A stretch of 40,590 nucleotides of DNA from Candidatus Kuenenia stuttgartensis (GTDB taxonomy: Bacteria > Planctomycetota > Phycisphaerae > Sedimentisphaerales > CAMDDF01), in the NCBI GenBank assembly GCA_945890885.1, contig CAMDDF010000006.1, positions 1-40,590 on the forward strand, read 5' to 3'. Position numbers and translations under genes: made by a program. Under the pieces are notes generated by a model. It had not been told where the DNA came from. It did not search any database and was given only the letters and a program-made list of their open reading frames with translations. Each line of letters starts with the position of its first letter. The first letter of the stretch is position 1. Positions 16,043 through 25,955 of this stretch are shown here, piece by piece.

Positions 16043-16075
16043 TAAAAAAATCCTCCATCAAACCGATAGAGGATT
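16043..16075 (-). terminator. Terminator downstream of tRNA-Glu
   Basis: Minus strand AATCCTCTATC, loop GGTTT, GATGGAGGATT followed by a TTTTTTATAGG tract. It ends the ferredoxin-tRNA-Glu transcript. Confidence 0.78.
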
Positions 16076-16142
16076 ATATGCAACTATTATCTACTTTATC
16101 TAACTATTTGTCTAACAATGCTATATTTTGCAGTAAAAAATA

Positions 16143-16215
16143 TAGCCCCAAGGGGAATCGAACCCCTGTCGCCGAGTTGAAAACCCGGTGTCCTAGGCCT
16201 CTAGACGATGGGGCC
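16143..16215 (-). tRNA. tRNA-Glu (TTC)
   Basis: Minus strand GGCCCCATCGTCTAGAGG... with D-arm GTCTAGAGGCCTAGGAC, anticodon arm CCGGG-TTTTCAA-CTCGG (anticodon TTC), T-arm ACAGGGGTTCGATTCCCCT, and acceptor end TGGGGCT. The first acceptor pair is G-U. CCA is not encoded. It lies 22 bases after the ferredoxin gene on the same strand, separated by a small CCGGC-TTG-CCGG hairpin, so both may share a transcript. Confidence 0.95.
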
Positions 16216-16237
16216 AGCTCCGGCAAGCCGGAAATAA

Positions 16238-16408
16238 TTAATCCATAGAAATAGCTTCAACGGGGCATTCGTCAACACAAATGCCGCAATCAACGCATGC
16301 ATCTGAAACAAAAGCTTTGCCGTCTTTCATTTTAATAGCTTCACTTGGGCAGGCTTCTACACAAGATTCACATCCGGTACAGGTCTTTTTATCAACTTTA
16401 GCTGGCAT
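16238..16408 (-). CDS. 2[4Fe-4S] ferredoxin
   Basis: Too short for the ORF track. A 56-residue bacterial-type ferredoxin: MPAKVDKKTCTGCESCVEACP in the first half and ACVDCGICVDECPVEAI in the second give two complete CxxCxxCxxxCP motifs for two [4Fe-4S] clusters. It ends in SMD. AAAGGAATTAAA precedes the ATG. Small soluble electron carrier for low-potential reactions (for example pyruvate:ferredoxin oxidoreductase or hydrogenase), which fits an anaerobic lifestyle. It is monocistronic apart from the tRNA-Glu that follows. Confidence 0.95.
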   Translation of the reverse strand: MPAKVDKKTCTGCESCVEACPSEAIKMKDGKAFVSDACVDCGICVDECPVEAISMD

Positions 16409-16510
16409 TTTAATTCCTTTCTAAACAACATACAGACTTTCTTTAAGATCGGCGATAATACTAAAATTCAACTTATCTTACAAGAATTTTTTTGAAATGT
16501 TTTGAAAATT

Positions 16511-18823
16511 TTAATTTTTTTGATTCGATTCCACTTTTGCCCCCAATGCAATGGCCATATTCCTAACAAGACTATGCGAATCGTTAATTGCTACCCAGTC
16601 CAGCACTTTCTGGAATTTTGCACCCTGAGAATTTGCCAGAAGCTGAATAGCCATCATTCTTACGGGCCATTTCTCGTCTTGAATCATTTCGCCCAGGACA
16701 CCTGCCAGTTCGTTGTCAATCGGAACAAACTGAATTGCTACCATAACCTGAAATTTTATGCTCCAGTCATCATTTCTAAGGGCCTTTTTCAAGCCAGACT
16801 TAAGCAACGGTTCATCGACATAAAGCACCCTGTACAGAGGTTCTTCAAATCTAGCCATTGCTGCCTGCTCAGCCAAAAGGCCGCTGAAGAGTTTAACTGA
16901 ACGGAGAATCTGGCCCTGCTGACCTTCGTTAATTGCTTTTAATCTGCCTTGAAGATATTTGTCACTTAGTATAACAGGTTCTCTTGTGATCGTTGTCCGG
17001 GCCGGCTCCAGAGCAGCTATGGCGTTTCTTATCGTGCCGTCTTCATTTGTGACAGGGTCGATATACGCATCTATGGTGAGTTCAAAACCTGCCTGCGGAT
17101 AGCTCAGTAGAATTTCCCGAATCACGTTGGTGTTCAACTTTAGCGGAATCGCCAGAGTTCCCTGTGCCTTAATCGGTACAGACGGACGTATCCGAATTTT
17201 TAAAAGTTCAGGAACAGTAACATTTAAATCGCCTTTGGTTTTGACGCTTACAAGTATATTGCCCTTAAATATGCTCTCAGGATTTATCGGTATCGGCTGC
17301 TGACTTAGGTTGGTAACAATCAAAGTTGCCTTGAGATCGCTGTCGAAGCTGAATTTGTTGCCATCGGTTTTGATACTGAGTTTCAGCATTTTTTCCGGTG
17401 CGATAAATTTTTCAATTATATTTTTACCGAAATAGTTTTGCAGTTGCGATATTGCCTCAGCAGGATTAGCAGGCGATATATACGCTGAGCCTTGTTCTTC
17501 GATGAGTTTTAAGGCTTGCTGGGCTTCGATACCTGCCCGGTCAAGAGCGATACACTTTTTCAAATCTTCAATGGCTTGCGGTTTTTGTTCTTTCGCAAGA
17601 TTGATCTTTGCTTGCGCTAAGAGCTTTATCTGGCTATCCGGCAAGTCTTTCAAATATCCCGGAGCCAAATCATATTCTCCGTTGACCGCCAAGGCATAGC
17701 CGAATATTGCAAGTACATCCTGCGAGTTAGGCTCATCAGAATACGCCTTATTAGCCCATGCCAACGCATTTTCGGAGTCATTTTTGCCAAAGCAGTAGAA
17801 CCACGCAAGCATAGCTTTGTCGAACTTATCCTGTTTCTGCAAATCCAGTGCGTTAGCTTCTGCCTCGTCGAGTGTTTTTTGATACAGGACTTTGTCTCCC
17901 ATTTTTTGTGCGGCATCCGCGGCAATCACCTCAAGGATTATATTGAAATCCTCTTGCAGTCTTACTCTTGCGGCAATTTGAAGGCACTGCGACAGATTCC
18001 CTTCGGAGCGCAAAGCAGATAATGCCCAAGGGATATAAATCGACGCTGGCAATGGTGCCTGCGGATTCATATAGCTGTATAAATCGGCACAATATTCCCA
18101 GCCAGCATAAGCGGCATTATAAAGCTCCATTCCGTAAAGATAATTTGCAAAATTTGTCGCCGCATTTGTATCCAGCGGATTATTTTGCAGCATAAATCTG
18201 AAATGTGATGCAGCAGTGACATCGCTTACCGAGTCTGGTGAAAGCTCAATAAATTTTGTAAAAGCCAACCTGTTGTATGGATTACGAGAATATGCAGAAT
18301 TGAAAAGCTCGAGAGCTTCTGTTGTTTTTGCCTGTTCAATGTATAACAAACCAAGCTCGGTGGCTATTTCCGAAAAGAAAACCGGATTTCGTGATGCGAT
18401 ACTATTTGCAATAAGCCCCATAGCGGCTTCACGTTCTTCCCGCGTGTTTTGCTGATTAACAACGTATTTTGTTCCCTCAAAAGCCGCTATTAAATCGGAA
18501 TCCGCCCTGAGATATTTCTGGAGCGAAAGTATCACTGCTTGTGTGTAATCTTTTTCGGGAGTTTTTGTTGCCAGCGTTATAATTTCAGGGAATACATATT
18601 CGGCCCTGTTATCAAGCTCATGGACGGAATTCAGCATTACCATCGCCTGATCCCTTTGCGATTGATTTGCTCCTGGCCAAGTATAAAGCTCATGGGCAAT
18701 CTCAAAGAGTATCCCAGCGTTAAGTTGCGAACTTAATTTCTGATCAGCCTGCGACTGTGAAAAACATGGAGCCGACATCGCAAGAATCACACAACAAAAG
18801 ATTAGTACAATTTTCTGCATCAA
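16511..18823 (-). CDS. Exported TPR protein with C-terminal HEAT-like end
   Basis: 770 residues, unrecognised function. Signal peptide MMQKIVLIFCCVILAMSAPCFSQS (the second Met, 18820, is an equally good start). Residues ~80-480 are helical and contain tetratricopeptide-like units, for example AKTTEALELFNSAYSRNPYNRLAF, PNSQDVLAIFGYALAVNGEYDLAPGYL, and KPQAIEDLKKCIALDRAGIEAQQAL. Residues ~490-620 appear beta-rich (SFDSDLKATLIVTNLSQQPIPINPESIF). The last ~130 resemble HEAT repeats (EMIQDEKWPVRMMAIQLLANS, NDSHSLVRNMAIALGAK). Probably a periplasmic scaffold for protein interactions. It stands alone between ferredoxin and murJ. Confidence 0.8.
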   Translation of the reverse strand: MMQKIVLIFCCVILAMSAPCFSQSQADQKLSSQLNAGILFEIAHELYTWPGANQSQRDQAMVMLNSVHELDNRAEYVFPEIITLATKTPEKDYTQAVILSLQKYLRADSDLIAAFEGTKYVVNQQNTREEREAAMGLIANSIASRNPVFFSEIATELGLLYIEQAKTTEALELFNSAYSRNPYNRLAFTKFIELSPDSVSDVTAASHFRFMLQNNPLDTNAATNFANYLYGMELYNAAYAGWEYCADLYSYMNPQAPLPASIYIPWALSALRSEGNLSQCLQIAARVRLQEDFNIILEVIAADAAQKMGDKVLYQKTLDEAEANALDLQKQDKFDKAMLAWFYCFGKNDSENALAWANKAYSDEPNSQDVLAIFGYALAVNGEYDLAPGYLKDLPDSQIKLLAQAKINLAKEQKPQAIEDLKKCIALDRAGIEAQQALKLIEEQGSAYISPANPAEAISQLQNYFGKNIIEKFIAPEKMLKLSIKTDGNKFSFDSDLKATLIVTNLSQQPIPINPESIFKGNILVSVKTKGDLNVTVPELLKIRIRPSVPIKAQGTLAIPLKLNTNVIREILLSYPQAGFELTIDAYIDPVTNEDGTIRNAIAALEPARTTITREPVILSDKYLQGRLKAINEGQQGQILRSVKLFSGLLAEQAAMARFEEPLYRVLYVDEPLLKSGLKKALRNDDWSIKFQVMVAIQFVPIDNELAGVLGEMIQDEKWPVRMMAIQLLANSQGAKFQKVLDWVAINDSHSLVRNMAIALGAKVESNQKN

Positions 18824-18910
18824 ACAGCCTTTTACTCAAATCTTCCCAAAGCGAAACAAAAACAACGCTGGGGCAGATTATATAACCTAAGTATATTATA
18901 AGTCAAGAAC

Positions 18911-20506
18911 TTAACCTCTGCTGGTTGGTTTTAAGCGTATCATATCCGTCAGCTCGCGTATTTTCATTACATATGCCAGTACTATATAAACGGCAGAGCT
19001 TATCAGCAGAACAATTATCAGCTTTATTACGTCGTTCAAGAAGCCCGGCTGCATTCCAGAGAGCATTTTCATAACTGCAATTGCAGAAACAGCCATAATC
19101 CCTCCAGCCACTGAAGTCTTAACTAGCACTAACACAAGCCCTTCAAGTACCTTATGGCCGAATTTACGCCTTAGCACAAGGGTAAGTATCACAACCTGAA
19201 GATACGAACAAATTGCTGTCGAAAGAGCAAGACCTGCGGTTCCCATTACCCATATAAGCGTAAGATTCAGCACGAGATTGGTGCAAACCGCGATAATCGC
19301 CGATTTGGCTGGCATAGACGAATCCTGCATCGAATAAAATGCACGGGTCAGTATCTGCTGAGAAAAATATCCGCAAAGGCCAATCGAATACATTGACAGC
19401 GTAAAAGATGTAAGATGCGTCGAATTGGCATCAAATTTCCCGTGCTGAAAAAGTACAGAAATAATCAAATTCGATGCAACCATCAATCCGATAGTTGCGG
19501 GCATTGCGATAGCTATGGCACCTTTTATCCCGCGTGCTACAGTTTTTCGCAGCGTTTCGTAATCTCCTATTGCGGCACTTGCACTCAATACCGGAAAGAT
19601 AGCGGTTGCGAGCGATATTCCGAGTACCCCCAGCGGGAACTGGTAGAGTCGTTGAGCATAACTAAGATGTGTTACCGACCCGCTTTGGAGCGGATATGCA
19701 ATTTTAGCTGACAGAAATATGAAAAATTCCCCTTTTTCCGGCGAGCTTGAAAATATTTTGGCAATAATGCTGCCAGCAAGAGTGTTGATCTGTGTCATTG
19801 CCATACCGAGAATCATCGGCCCCATCATCAGCATCATTTTTTTTAACGCATCTGAATGAATATCCCAGCCGAGCCTGGGGGCAATACCGAGATTTTTCAG
19901 CGGCGAGACCTGCATCGTGTATTGCGTGATTCCCGAAAGCAGAGTTGCCGCCGCAACAATATACAACTGTGTCGAAGGGGGAATGTTCAGCAGCTTGCCC
20001 GCAATAACGGTAGCCGTGATGGTATAAATGTTCCAGACGATTGGAGCGGCAGCGGGGGCCGCGAAATGGCCATGAACATTCAATATCCCTGATAATATTG
20101 CTGTTACGCAAATCATTACCATATAGGGAAGCATCAGTGAGCTAAGGCCCATTATCAGCCTTGTTTCGCTGCGTTCCGTGAAAAGGCTGCATGTACCCAT
20201 AATCAGCCAGCCCGCCAGAACCATAAGTACCAAAATAGCGGCTATGACGGAAACAGCGGTATCGGCAAACTTTTTAGCGGCGATGGGGTCGCGCGTCAGT
20301 TCCTGTTTGTAAACGGGTATAAAAGAGGCGCTTGCGGCTCCTTCGCCGAAGAGTCTTCGGGACAGATTGGGAATCATAAAGGCTATGTTCCATGCGTCCG
20401 AGATTTCGCCGGCACCGAAAAAAAATGCAAATGAAGAATCCCTGACCATACCGAGAATTCGGCTGGCAAAGGTGATTATTGCCATTTGTTTAAAGCCTCT
20501 GAACAT
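18911..20506 (-). CDS. murJ: Lipid II flippase MurJ
   Basis: MurJ/MviN family, 531 residues, normal length, with about 14 membrane helices. Marker sequence near the start: ITFASRILGMVRDSSFAFFFGAGEISDAWNIAFMIPNLSRRLFGEGAASASFIPVY, then QFPLGVLGISLATAIFPVLS in the middle. Moves lipid-linked peptidoglycan precursor across the inner membrane. Its presence supports peptidoglycan synthesis in this planctomycete. It starts only 6 bases after the rfbC stop, so the two genes form an operon for envelope building. Confidence 0.95.
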   Translation of the reverse strand: MFRGFKQMAIITFASRILGMVRDSSFAFFFGAGEISDAWNIAFMIPNLSRRLFGEGAASASFIPVYKQELTRDPIAAKKFADTAVSVIAAILVLMVLAGWLIMGTCSLFTERSETRLIMGLSSLMLPYMVMICVTAILSGILNVHGHFAAPAAAPIVWNIYTITATVIAGKLLNIPPSTQLYIVAAATLLSGITQYTMQVSPLKNLGIAPRLGWDIHSDALKKMMLMMGPMILGMAMTQINTLAGSIIAKIFSSSPEKGEFFIFLSAKIAYPLQSGSVTHLSYAQRLYQFPLGVLGISLATAIFPVLSASAAIGDYETLRKTVARGIKGAIAIAMPATIGLMVASNLIISVLFQHGKFDANSTHLTSFTLSMYSIGLCGYFSQQILTRAFYSMQDSSMPAKSAIIAVCTNLVLNLTLIWVMGTAGLALSTAICSYLQVVILTLVLRRKFGHKVLEGLVLVLVKTSVAGGIMAVSAIAVMKMLSGMQPGFLNDVIKLIIVLLISSAVYIVLAYVMKIRELTDMIRLKPTSRG

Positions 20507-20512
20507 CGTTGT

Positions 20513-21067
20513 TTAATCCCTGTATTTTGGCAGTTTATCTATAATGTCTTTTAGCAGCGGGGCGTTTTTGTCCTTTTCGGAAAGTATCGGCTCTTTTACG
20601 GGCCAATCGATCCCGATTTGCGGATCATCCCATCTTACTGATACTTCGTCATGCTTACTGTAAAAATTATCACATTTGTACTCGAATTCAGCAGTATCGC
20701 TAAGCACATAAAAGCCGTGCAGAAAACCTTGCGGAATAAATAGCTGTCGAAAGTTATCATCCGAAAGCTCTGCTGAAACCCATTTGCCGAATGTGGGCGA
20801 GCCTTTTCTTACATCAACCGCAACATCAAGGACCGCACCCTTGACGACCCTTACAAGTTTTGCCTGAGAATTAGGATTCTGGGAATGCAGGCCCCGCAAT
20901 ATGCCTTTTTCCGATTTTGAGTAATTATCCTGCACGAAATTTGCATTGATGCCGTTTTCCTTGTATATTTTCTGATTGTAAGATTCCAGAAAAAAGCCGC
21001 GATGGTCCTTGTAAATATCAGGCTCAACGATAATTACATCGGGAATAGCTGTCTTTATGAATTTCAT
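20513..21067 (-). CDS. rfbC: dTDP-4-dehydrorhamnose 3,5-epimerase
   Basis: RmlC/RfbC cupin enzyme, 184 residues. Motifs: DIYKDHRGFFLESYNQ, FVQDNYSKSEKGILRGLHSQ (catalytic His in RGLH), KLVRVVKGAVLDVAVDVRKGSPTFGKW, and IPQGFLHGFYVLSDTAEFEYKC. Third step of dTDP-L-rhamnose synthesis, giving rhamnose for lipopolysaccharide or other surface glycans. The other rml genes are not in the window. First gene of the two-gene unit with murJ. Confidence 0.95.
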   Translation of the reverse strand: MKFIKTAIPDVIIVEPDIYKDHRGFFLESYNQKIYKENGINANFVQDNYSKSEKGILRGLHSQNPNSQAKLVRVVKGAVLDVAVDVRKGSPTFGKWVSAELSDDNFRQLFIPQGFLHGFYVLSDTAEFEYKCDNFYSKHDEVSVRWDDPQIGIDWPVKEPILSEKDKNAPLLKDIIDKLPKYRD

Positions 21068-21331
21068 ATTTTTGGATCCTAAATAATGCCTAATGCGGTA
21101 AATTTCCTATACTATTTCGGGTTTTTATACTGAAATCAAACAAAATTTGGCTGATTTAAGTTTATTCTACGTACACTAATATAAATGATTCGTCAAGTCG
21201 AGTCTTATTAGACTGAGTGTCGTATTTGCCAAATAACGCTATTTTTAGTATTAAAACAGCATTTTTTTGGTCATTTTTTTTGTGCGCACTATACCTACGC
21301 ATTCCCGAAGTTGTTGTGAGGTGAGAGTGTT

Positions 21332-21418
21332 ATGTCAAGAGCCGGTATTCTTCTCTGGGGAGTGGTAATTGGCTTTCTGAGGGTTTATGAAAGATTTGTG
21401 GAGTTTGGTTGTCTTTGA
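21332..21418 (+). CDS. Possible 28-residue leader peptide overlapping dnaG
   Basis: Short ORF, below the track cut-off. The ATG has a GAGGTGAGAG Shine-Dalgarno and encodes MSRAGILLWGVVIGFLRVYERFVEFGCL. It ends 10 bases inside dnaG in a different frame. Because dnaG starts with TTG, reading of this ORF may position ribosomes for dnaG. It could also be chance; nothing is known of its product. Confidence 0.3.
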   Translation: MSRAGILLWGVVIGFLRVYERFVEFGCL

Positions 21419-23214
21419 AATTTGATAATAGTTTGATATATAAGGTTCAGCAAGCCAACGACATAGTAGATGTCATATCCGAGCATTTGCGCCTTGACAG
21501 AAAAGGCAAGGAATTCGTCGGTTTATGTCCATTTCATGAAGACCGCAAGCCAAGCCTTTATGTGAACCCTGAAAAGCAGATTTTCAAATGTTTTGCGTGC
21601 AGTGCAGGTGGCGATGTTATCAAATTCACCCAGATGCGCGAAAATCTGACCTTTCCCGAAGCTATTGAAAGACTTGCAAAAAGAGCAAACATAGATTTTA
21701 AGCCGGTACAGCATTCGACCAGCCCAAAGGCTCCCTCCGCTATCGACCCAAAGCAGCTTGAAAAAATAAATCTCTGGGCGGCAAGGTTTTTCCGGTCAAA
21801 TCTTGAGGATACCCAGAAAGGCCAGCAAGCGAGAGACTATCTTGCAAAAAGACAGATATCCCCGGAGAGCATAAAAATCTGGGGCATTGGCGCAGCCATT
21901 GACAGTTGGGATAACCTTACAGGCCAAGCCAAACAGGCCGGCATATCGGAAAAACATCTTCTGGCGGCAGGGCTCGCTGTGGAAAAACCCTCCAGCCAAA
22001 GCTGTTATGATAAATTCCGAAATCGCCTGATGTTCCCGATAATCGACACCACCGGCAGAGTTATTGGCTTTGGCGGGCGAACTCTTGGCGACGACCCTGC
22101 AAAATATATGAATTCCCCAACGACGGAATTGTTCGATAAGAGCAATTGCCTTTATGGGCTTAATCAGGCAAGACACGAAATCGTAAGCTCCTCAACAGCG
22201 GTAGTCGTCGAAGGATACACCGATGTTATAATGGCTCACCAGTTCGGATGTAAAACTGTCGTTGCAACGCTTGGAACCAGTTTCACGCAGGGACACGCCA
22301 GGCTGCTTAGAAGATTTGCAAAAAAGATCGTTCTGATTTTTGACAGCGATGTGGCAGGCTCTGAGGCGGCAAACCGCGCTCTTGAAGTATGCCTCAGGCA
22401 AAAAATAGATATCAAAATCGCATCCGTTCCGCAAGGAAAAGACCCGTGCGATTTTCTTCTGGCTCAGGGAACTGACGCATTTAAGGCCGTTATAGATTCG
22501 GCGGTCGATGTGCTTGAATATAAATGGCAGAAAACAAAATCGGCCATCGATAATACCGATAATATGACTGACAGCAAAAAAGCGGTTGAAAGTTTCCTTG
22601 ATTCGATAGCAGCAGGCATATCGGGTGGAAATGTTGACCAGCTAAGTGCAAACCTCATTATCGGCAGATTAAGCAAAATCACCGGCATTGAAACATCGGT
22701 TTTGAAAGAACAGCTCAAAGGCCGTACAGCAAAAATAACGGTTAACGACGGCTATAATGTCGAAAACAGCAGAGTCGTCAGCAGGAGTTTCGGCCGTGGG
22801 CATGGACATTACGAAAAAGCCCAGCGGGAAGTAATAGAGGTTTTATTGAACAGGCCGGAACTTTTTGAGGATATAAAAGAAAAAATCTCATTGAAAATGT
22901 TCACCGAGCCGATATTGAATGAAATCGCCTCGGCATTGTTCGATGTAGTCTCTGCTGACACAGATTGCGTCCTTGCAAAGACCCTTGCAAGGTTTGAATC
23001 CGCAGATACAGCACAACTTGTTGTAGAAATGGAAACGGACGGCCAGAAAAGTGAAAATTATCAGCAGCGCCTCGATGATTGTATGGAAGTTCTTACAAAA
23101 CATCAGATAGCCGCCAAACCGCTGCCAGTTGAGCAGATGAACGATGAGCAACTGCGACATTTTACAAAAAAAGCAGCAACGCCCAATATGCGAAATGCAG
23201 GGCTTAGAATATAA
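21409..23214 (+). CDS. dnaG: DNA primase DnaG
   Basis: Bacterial primase, 601 residues. N-terminal CHC2 zinc ribbon: Cys40 and His43 in GLCPFHEDRKPSL, Cys61 and Cys64 in FKCFACSAGGDV. The catalytic core has RNRLMFPIIDTTGRVIGFGGR and TOPRIM acidic residues in VVVEGYTDVIMAHQFG and LIFDSDVAGSEAA. The C-terminal part is the divergent helicase-binding region. Synthesises RNA primers at the replication fork. Start: TTG at 21409 with GTGGAG five bases upstream; an in-frame TGA at 21388 excludes a longer version. 33 bases before rpoD, so a dnaG-rpoD macromolecular-synthesis operon. Confidence 0.95.
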   Translation: MSLKFDNSLIYKVQQANDIVDVISEHLRLDRKGKEFVGLCPFHEDRKPSLYVNPEKQIFKCFACSAGGDVIKFTQMRENLTFPEAIERLAKRANIDFKPVQHSTSPKAPSAIDPKQLEKINLWAARFFRSNLEDTQKGQQARDYLAKRQISPESIKIWGIGAAIDSWDNLTGQAKQAGISEKHLLAAGLAVEKPSSQSCYDKFRNRLMFPIIDTTGRVIGFGGRTLGDDPAKYMNSPTTELFDKSNCLYGLNQARHEIVSSSTAVVVEGYTDVIMAHQFGCKTVVATLGTSFTQGHARLLRRFAKKIVLIFDSDVAGSEAANRALEVCLRQKIDIKIASVPQGKDPCDFLLAQGTDAFKAVIDSAVDVLEYKWQKTKSAIDNTDNMTDSKKAVESFLDSIAAGISGGNVDQLSANLIIGRLSKITGIETSVLKEQLKGRTAKITVNDGYNVENSRVVSRSFGRGHGHYEKAQREVIEVLLNRPELFEDIKEKISLKMFTEPILNEIASALFDVVSADTDCVLAKTLARFESADTAQLVVEMETDGQKSENYQQRLDDCMEVLTKHQIAAKPLPVEQMNDEQLRHFTKKAATPNMRNAGLRI

Positions 23215-23247
23215 ATATCAGTTATTAAATTGACAGGAAAAAGTTAA

Positions 23248-25047
23248 GTGGCAAAGAAGAATTCAAGCGATAAAAATAAAGTAGAACCGATTGAAGAAGA
23301 ATTAACTCCGCCAGAAGTTCCAGATCAGGGAGAAAAACCGGAAGGTGAATCCAGGGCAGCTATTGACCTTGTTGAAACGAAGATGAAAAATCTTATCGAA
23401 CGAGGCAAAAAGAAGGGCTACCTTACTTACGAAGAGATGAACGAGGAACTGCCTGACGAAGCGGTTACTCCAAGCAGGCTTGATAATCTGCTTATGACTC
23501 TTGACGAGGCAGGGGTAAGCCTTATCGACGAAACCGAACTTTCAAAACGTAAAACCGAAGATGATGAGGATTTCGAAGAAGAGGACGTAGAGGAATTCGA
23601 AGACGTTGAAGAAGAAATTGCCGAAGAAGAAGATTTGCTGATTGAGCAGGAATTCGAATCCGAAGGCAAAAGAATAGATGACCCCGTAAGGATGTATCTT
23701 ACGCAGATGGGCGAGATTCCTCTGCTTAACCGCGATGAGGAAATTTCGCTGGCAAGAAAGATAGAGCTTACGAGAATGGCATTTAGACGCAGGGTTCTTG
23801 AGAGCGACTATTGTGCCGCCAGCGCTGTTGAAATTCTTCAGCAGGTGCACGATGGTTTGCTGCCGTTTGACAGAACGATGAAAATGAGTACCAGCGAAAA
23901 CCTGATTCGTTCAGTTGTCAAAAAACGTCTGCCTGAAAATTTACGGACAATAAACAAGCTGCTGGCAATAAATGCCAAACTGTTCAATGAATCTATCGAT
24001 GTTACCGATAAAAACAAAATCAAGATTACTCTAAAACAAATTCGCAGGAACAGAAGAAAAATTGCTACACTGCTTGAAGAGCTTAGTCTTCGTACGAGCA
24101 GGATTCAGCCTCTGATGAAAAAAATCCAGGCTATGCGTAACAAACTGAAACAGCTTCAGCAGGTTATAGACGCAGGTATTGGCGACGAATATACAGAGGA
24201 AGATATTCAGGCGATGAGACAGGAAATGGAAGGCCTGATTCAGTTGCTCCTTGAAACGCCAAAACAACTTGATAAGCGTATAAGGGCGGTCGAAGCGGTC
24301 TTCAGCGAGTATGAGGACGCAAAGAAAAATCTTTCGAGCGGAAATCTTCGTCTTGTTGTTTCGATAGCTAAAAAATACCGCAACAGAGGACTTAGCTTCC
24401 TTGATATTATTCAGGAAGGCAACACGGGCCTGATGCGTGCCGTTGATAAATATGAATACCGCAGAGGATATAAATTCAGCACATATGCTACGTGGTGGAT
24501 TCGCCAAGCCATTACCCGTGCTATTGCAGACCACGCAAGAACGATTCGTATCCCTGTTCATATGATTGAAACAATGAGCAAACTTCGTACGGTCAGCAAG
24601 AATCTGCTTCAAAAACTCGGACGCGAACCAACAATCGAAGAAATAGCTACCGAAGTCGGTATGAGCGTAAGCGAGGCAAGGCGTGTGCTGAAAATTTCTA
24701 AGCATCCTATCAGCCTTGACAGGCCTATCGGCGAAAGCGAAGACAGCTACTTCGGAGATTTTATCGAAGATGAATCCGCTGATTCTCCAGTCAAATCCGC
24801 TACGCAGGAAATGCTCAAGGACAGAATTGAAAATATTCTCAATACTCTTACATACCGTGAGCGTGAAATTATTAAACTGCGGTACGGTATCGGCGATGGA
24901 TATACTTATACGCTTGAAGAGGTCGGCAGAATTTTCAAGGTCACGCGTGAACGTGTAAGACAGGTTGAGGCAAAGGCCATCAGAAAATTGCAACATCCTG
25001 TGCGTTCAAGAAAACTTGAAGGGTTCCTTGACCACAGCCATAACTAA
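23248..25047 (+). CDS. rpoD: Primary sigma factor RpoD (sigma-70)
   Basis: 599-residue group 1 sigma factor. An N-terminal region 1.1-like domain ([25 protein letters not shown]) is followed by a strongly acidic stretch ([27 protein letters not shown]), region 1.2 ([23 protein letters not shown]) and a long non-conserved insert. Region 2 follows ([57 protein letters not shown]), then region 3 and region 4.2 ([28 protein letters not shown]). Starts with GTG preceded by AGGAAAA. The TTGACA/TATAAT-type promoters seen elsewhere in the window fit recognition by such a factor. Confidence 0.96.
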   Translation: MAKKNSSDKNKVEPIEEELTPPEVPDQGEKPEGESRAAIDLVETKMKNLIERGKKKGYLTYEEMNEELPDEAVTPSRLDNLLMTLDEAGVSLIDETELSKRKTEDDEDFEEEDVEEFEDVEEEIAEEEDLLIEQEFESEGKRIDDPVRMYLTQMGEIPLLNRDEEISLARKIELTRMAFRRRVLESDYCAASAVEILQQVHDGLLPFDRTMKMSTSENLIRSVVKKRLPENLRTINKLLAINAKLFNESIDVTDKNKIKITLKQIRRNRRKIATLLEELSLRTSRIQPLMKKIQAMRNKLKQLQQVIDAGIGDEYTEEDIQAMRQEMEGLIQLLLETPKQLDKRIRAVEAVFSEYEDAKKNLSSGNLRLVVSIAKKYRNRGLSFLDIIQEGNTGLMRAVDKYEYRRGYKFSTYATWWIRQAITRAIADHARTIRIPVHMIETMSKLRTVSKNLLQKLGREPTIEEIATEVGMSVSEARRVLKISKHPISLDRPIGESEDSYFGDFIEDESADSPVKSATQEMLKDRIENILNTLTYREREIIKLRYGIGDGYTYTLEEVGRIFKVTRERVRQVEAKAIRKLQHPVRSRKLEGFLDHSHN

Positions 25048-25072
25048 TTTTCAAAATTGTGTTCGACTTGTT

Positions 25073-25103
25073 AACCCGTCGATTTATTCGGCGGGTTTTT
25101 TAT
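25073..25103 (+). terminator. Rho-independent terminator after rpoD
   Basis: AACCCGTCGA, loop TTTAT, TCGGCGGGTT then TTTTTATT. It closes the dnaG-rpoD operon. The opposing gene ends at 25118. Confidence 0.85.
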
Positions 25104-25117
25104 TGGTATTTGCCGGG

Positions 25118-25846
25118 CTATTGATTCCTGAACAAAAACGCAAATACGGCAAGCAGTGCGATTATCGAAAAAACCGTTACGCTTAGCGAAACCACGAACA
25201 GCCAGGTAAACCGTCTATTCTGTCTTGAAACGAGGTATTTCATATATCTATCGCTTACCGCGAAGGTCTTGTTCATCTGGGCGAGCATCTCGGTCTGGGC
25301 CTTGGTAGAATTGTCGAGATGTTCCATTGAAGTCTTGAATTTATTAAATGTCTCGACAAACTGAATGTCCGTCTCCGCAGAGGCTGAAAGCTGATGATTT
25401 ATATTTTCCAGAACATCGGTCTGCCGGACTGCTTCACGGGGAATACTTTCTATCACCCGGATAAACTCCAGCTCTTTCTGCTGAGAATCTTTTAATTCAT
25501 TCAAAAGAGCCTTCACTGTCAATGACTGATTTCTGACCGCGTCAGGCAGAGTCTCAATAATGTCGGGCAGATGCTCGATGCGGGACATCAGCTGCTCGTT
25601 TTGATCAACGTGCTTTGACAGGTTTTCGTTTATTCCTGTCAGCTGAGTCAGAAGTTCTGCAAGACCCTGCTGAATCACCTCAAGCGAACGCTGGCTCGAA
25701 GGCTGAGATACTTGTTTAGCCAATACCTTGTCAGTCTCTTTGGCCCTTCCGACAACATCATCCAGCGATGGAATCGACAGCGAACCGTTTTTGAATTTCA
25801 GATTAAACTTTTCAATCATTTTTGAAAAAATATCTTTAATGGTCAT
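25118..25846 (-). CDS. Coiled-coil protein with C-terminal membrane anchor
   Basis: Unrecognised, 242 residues from the ATG at 25846. GGAGG lies five bases upstream of that ATG, better than the track start at 25906. Residues ~60-210 are polar, heptad-like coiled coil (EVIQQGLAELLTQLTGINENLSKHVDQNEQLMSRIEHLPDII, ENINHQLSASAETDIQFVETFNKFKTSMEHL). The C-terminus is a single membrane helix (WLFVVSLSVTVFSIIALLAVFAFLF) after basic RQNRRF, so it is probably tail-anchored with the coiled coil in the cytoplasm. The layout recalls chemoreceptor-like or structural coiled-coil proteins, but no signalling tip is seen. Confidence 0.7.
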   Translation of the reverse strand: MTIKDIFSKMIEKFNLKFKNGSLSIPSLDDVVGRAKETDKVLAKQVSQPSSQRSLEVIQQGLAELLTQLTGINENLSKHVDQNEQLMSRIEHLPDIIETLPDAVRNQSLTVKALLNELKDSQQKELEFIRVIESIPREAVRQTDVLENINHQLSASAETDIQFVETFNKFKTSMEHLDNSTKAQTEMLAQMNKTFAVSDRYMKYLVSRQNRRFTWLFVVSLSVTVFSIIALLAVFAFLFRNQ

Positions 25847-25955
25847 TTTGACCTCCATATCTAAATTATCTTTGAATATTAGAAAGGCATAGCACTTTAA
25901 TTTCAAGCATTTTTCTGATATAGTTTAGCTATCTGTGAAAAGTGAAAGGTGCAAA

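Noticed and set aside
24031-24996. 321-residue minus-strand ORF within rpoD
   Set aside because: Shadow of rpoD on the opposite strand; the sense frame has all sigma-70 regions.
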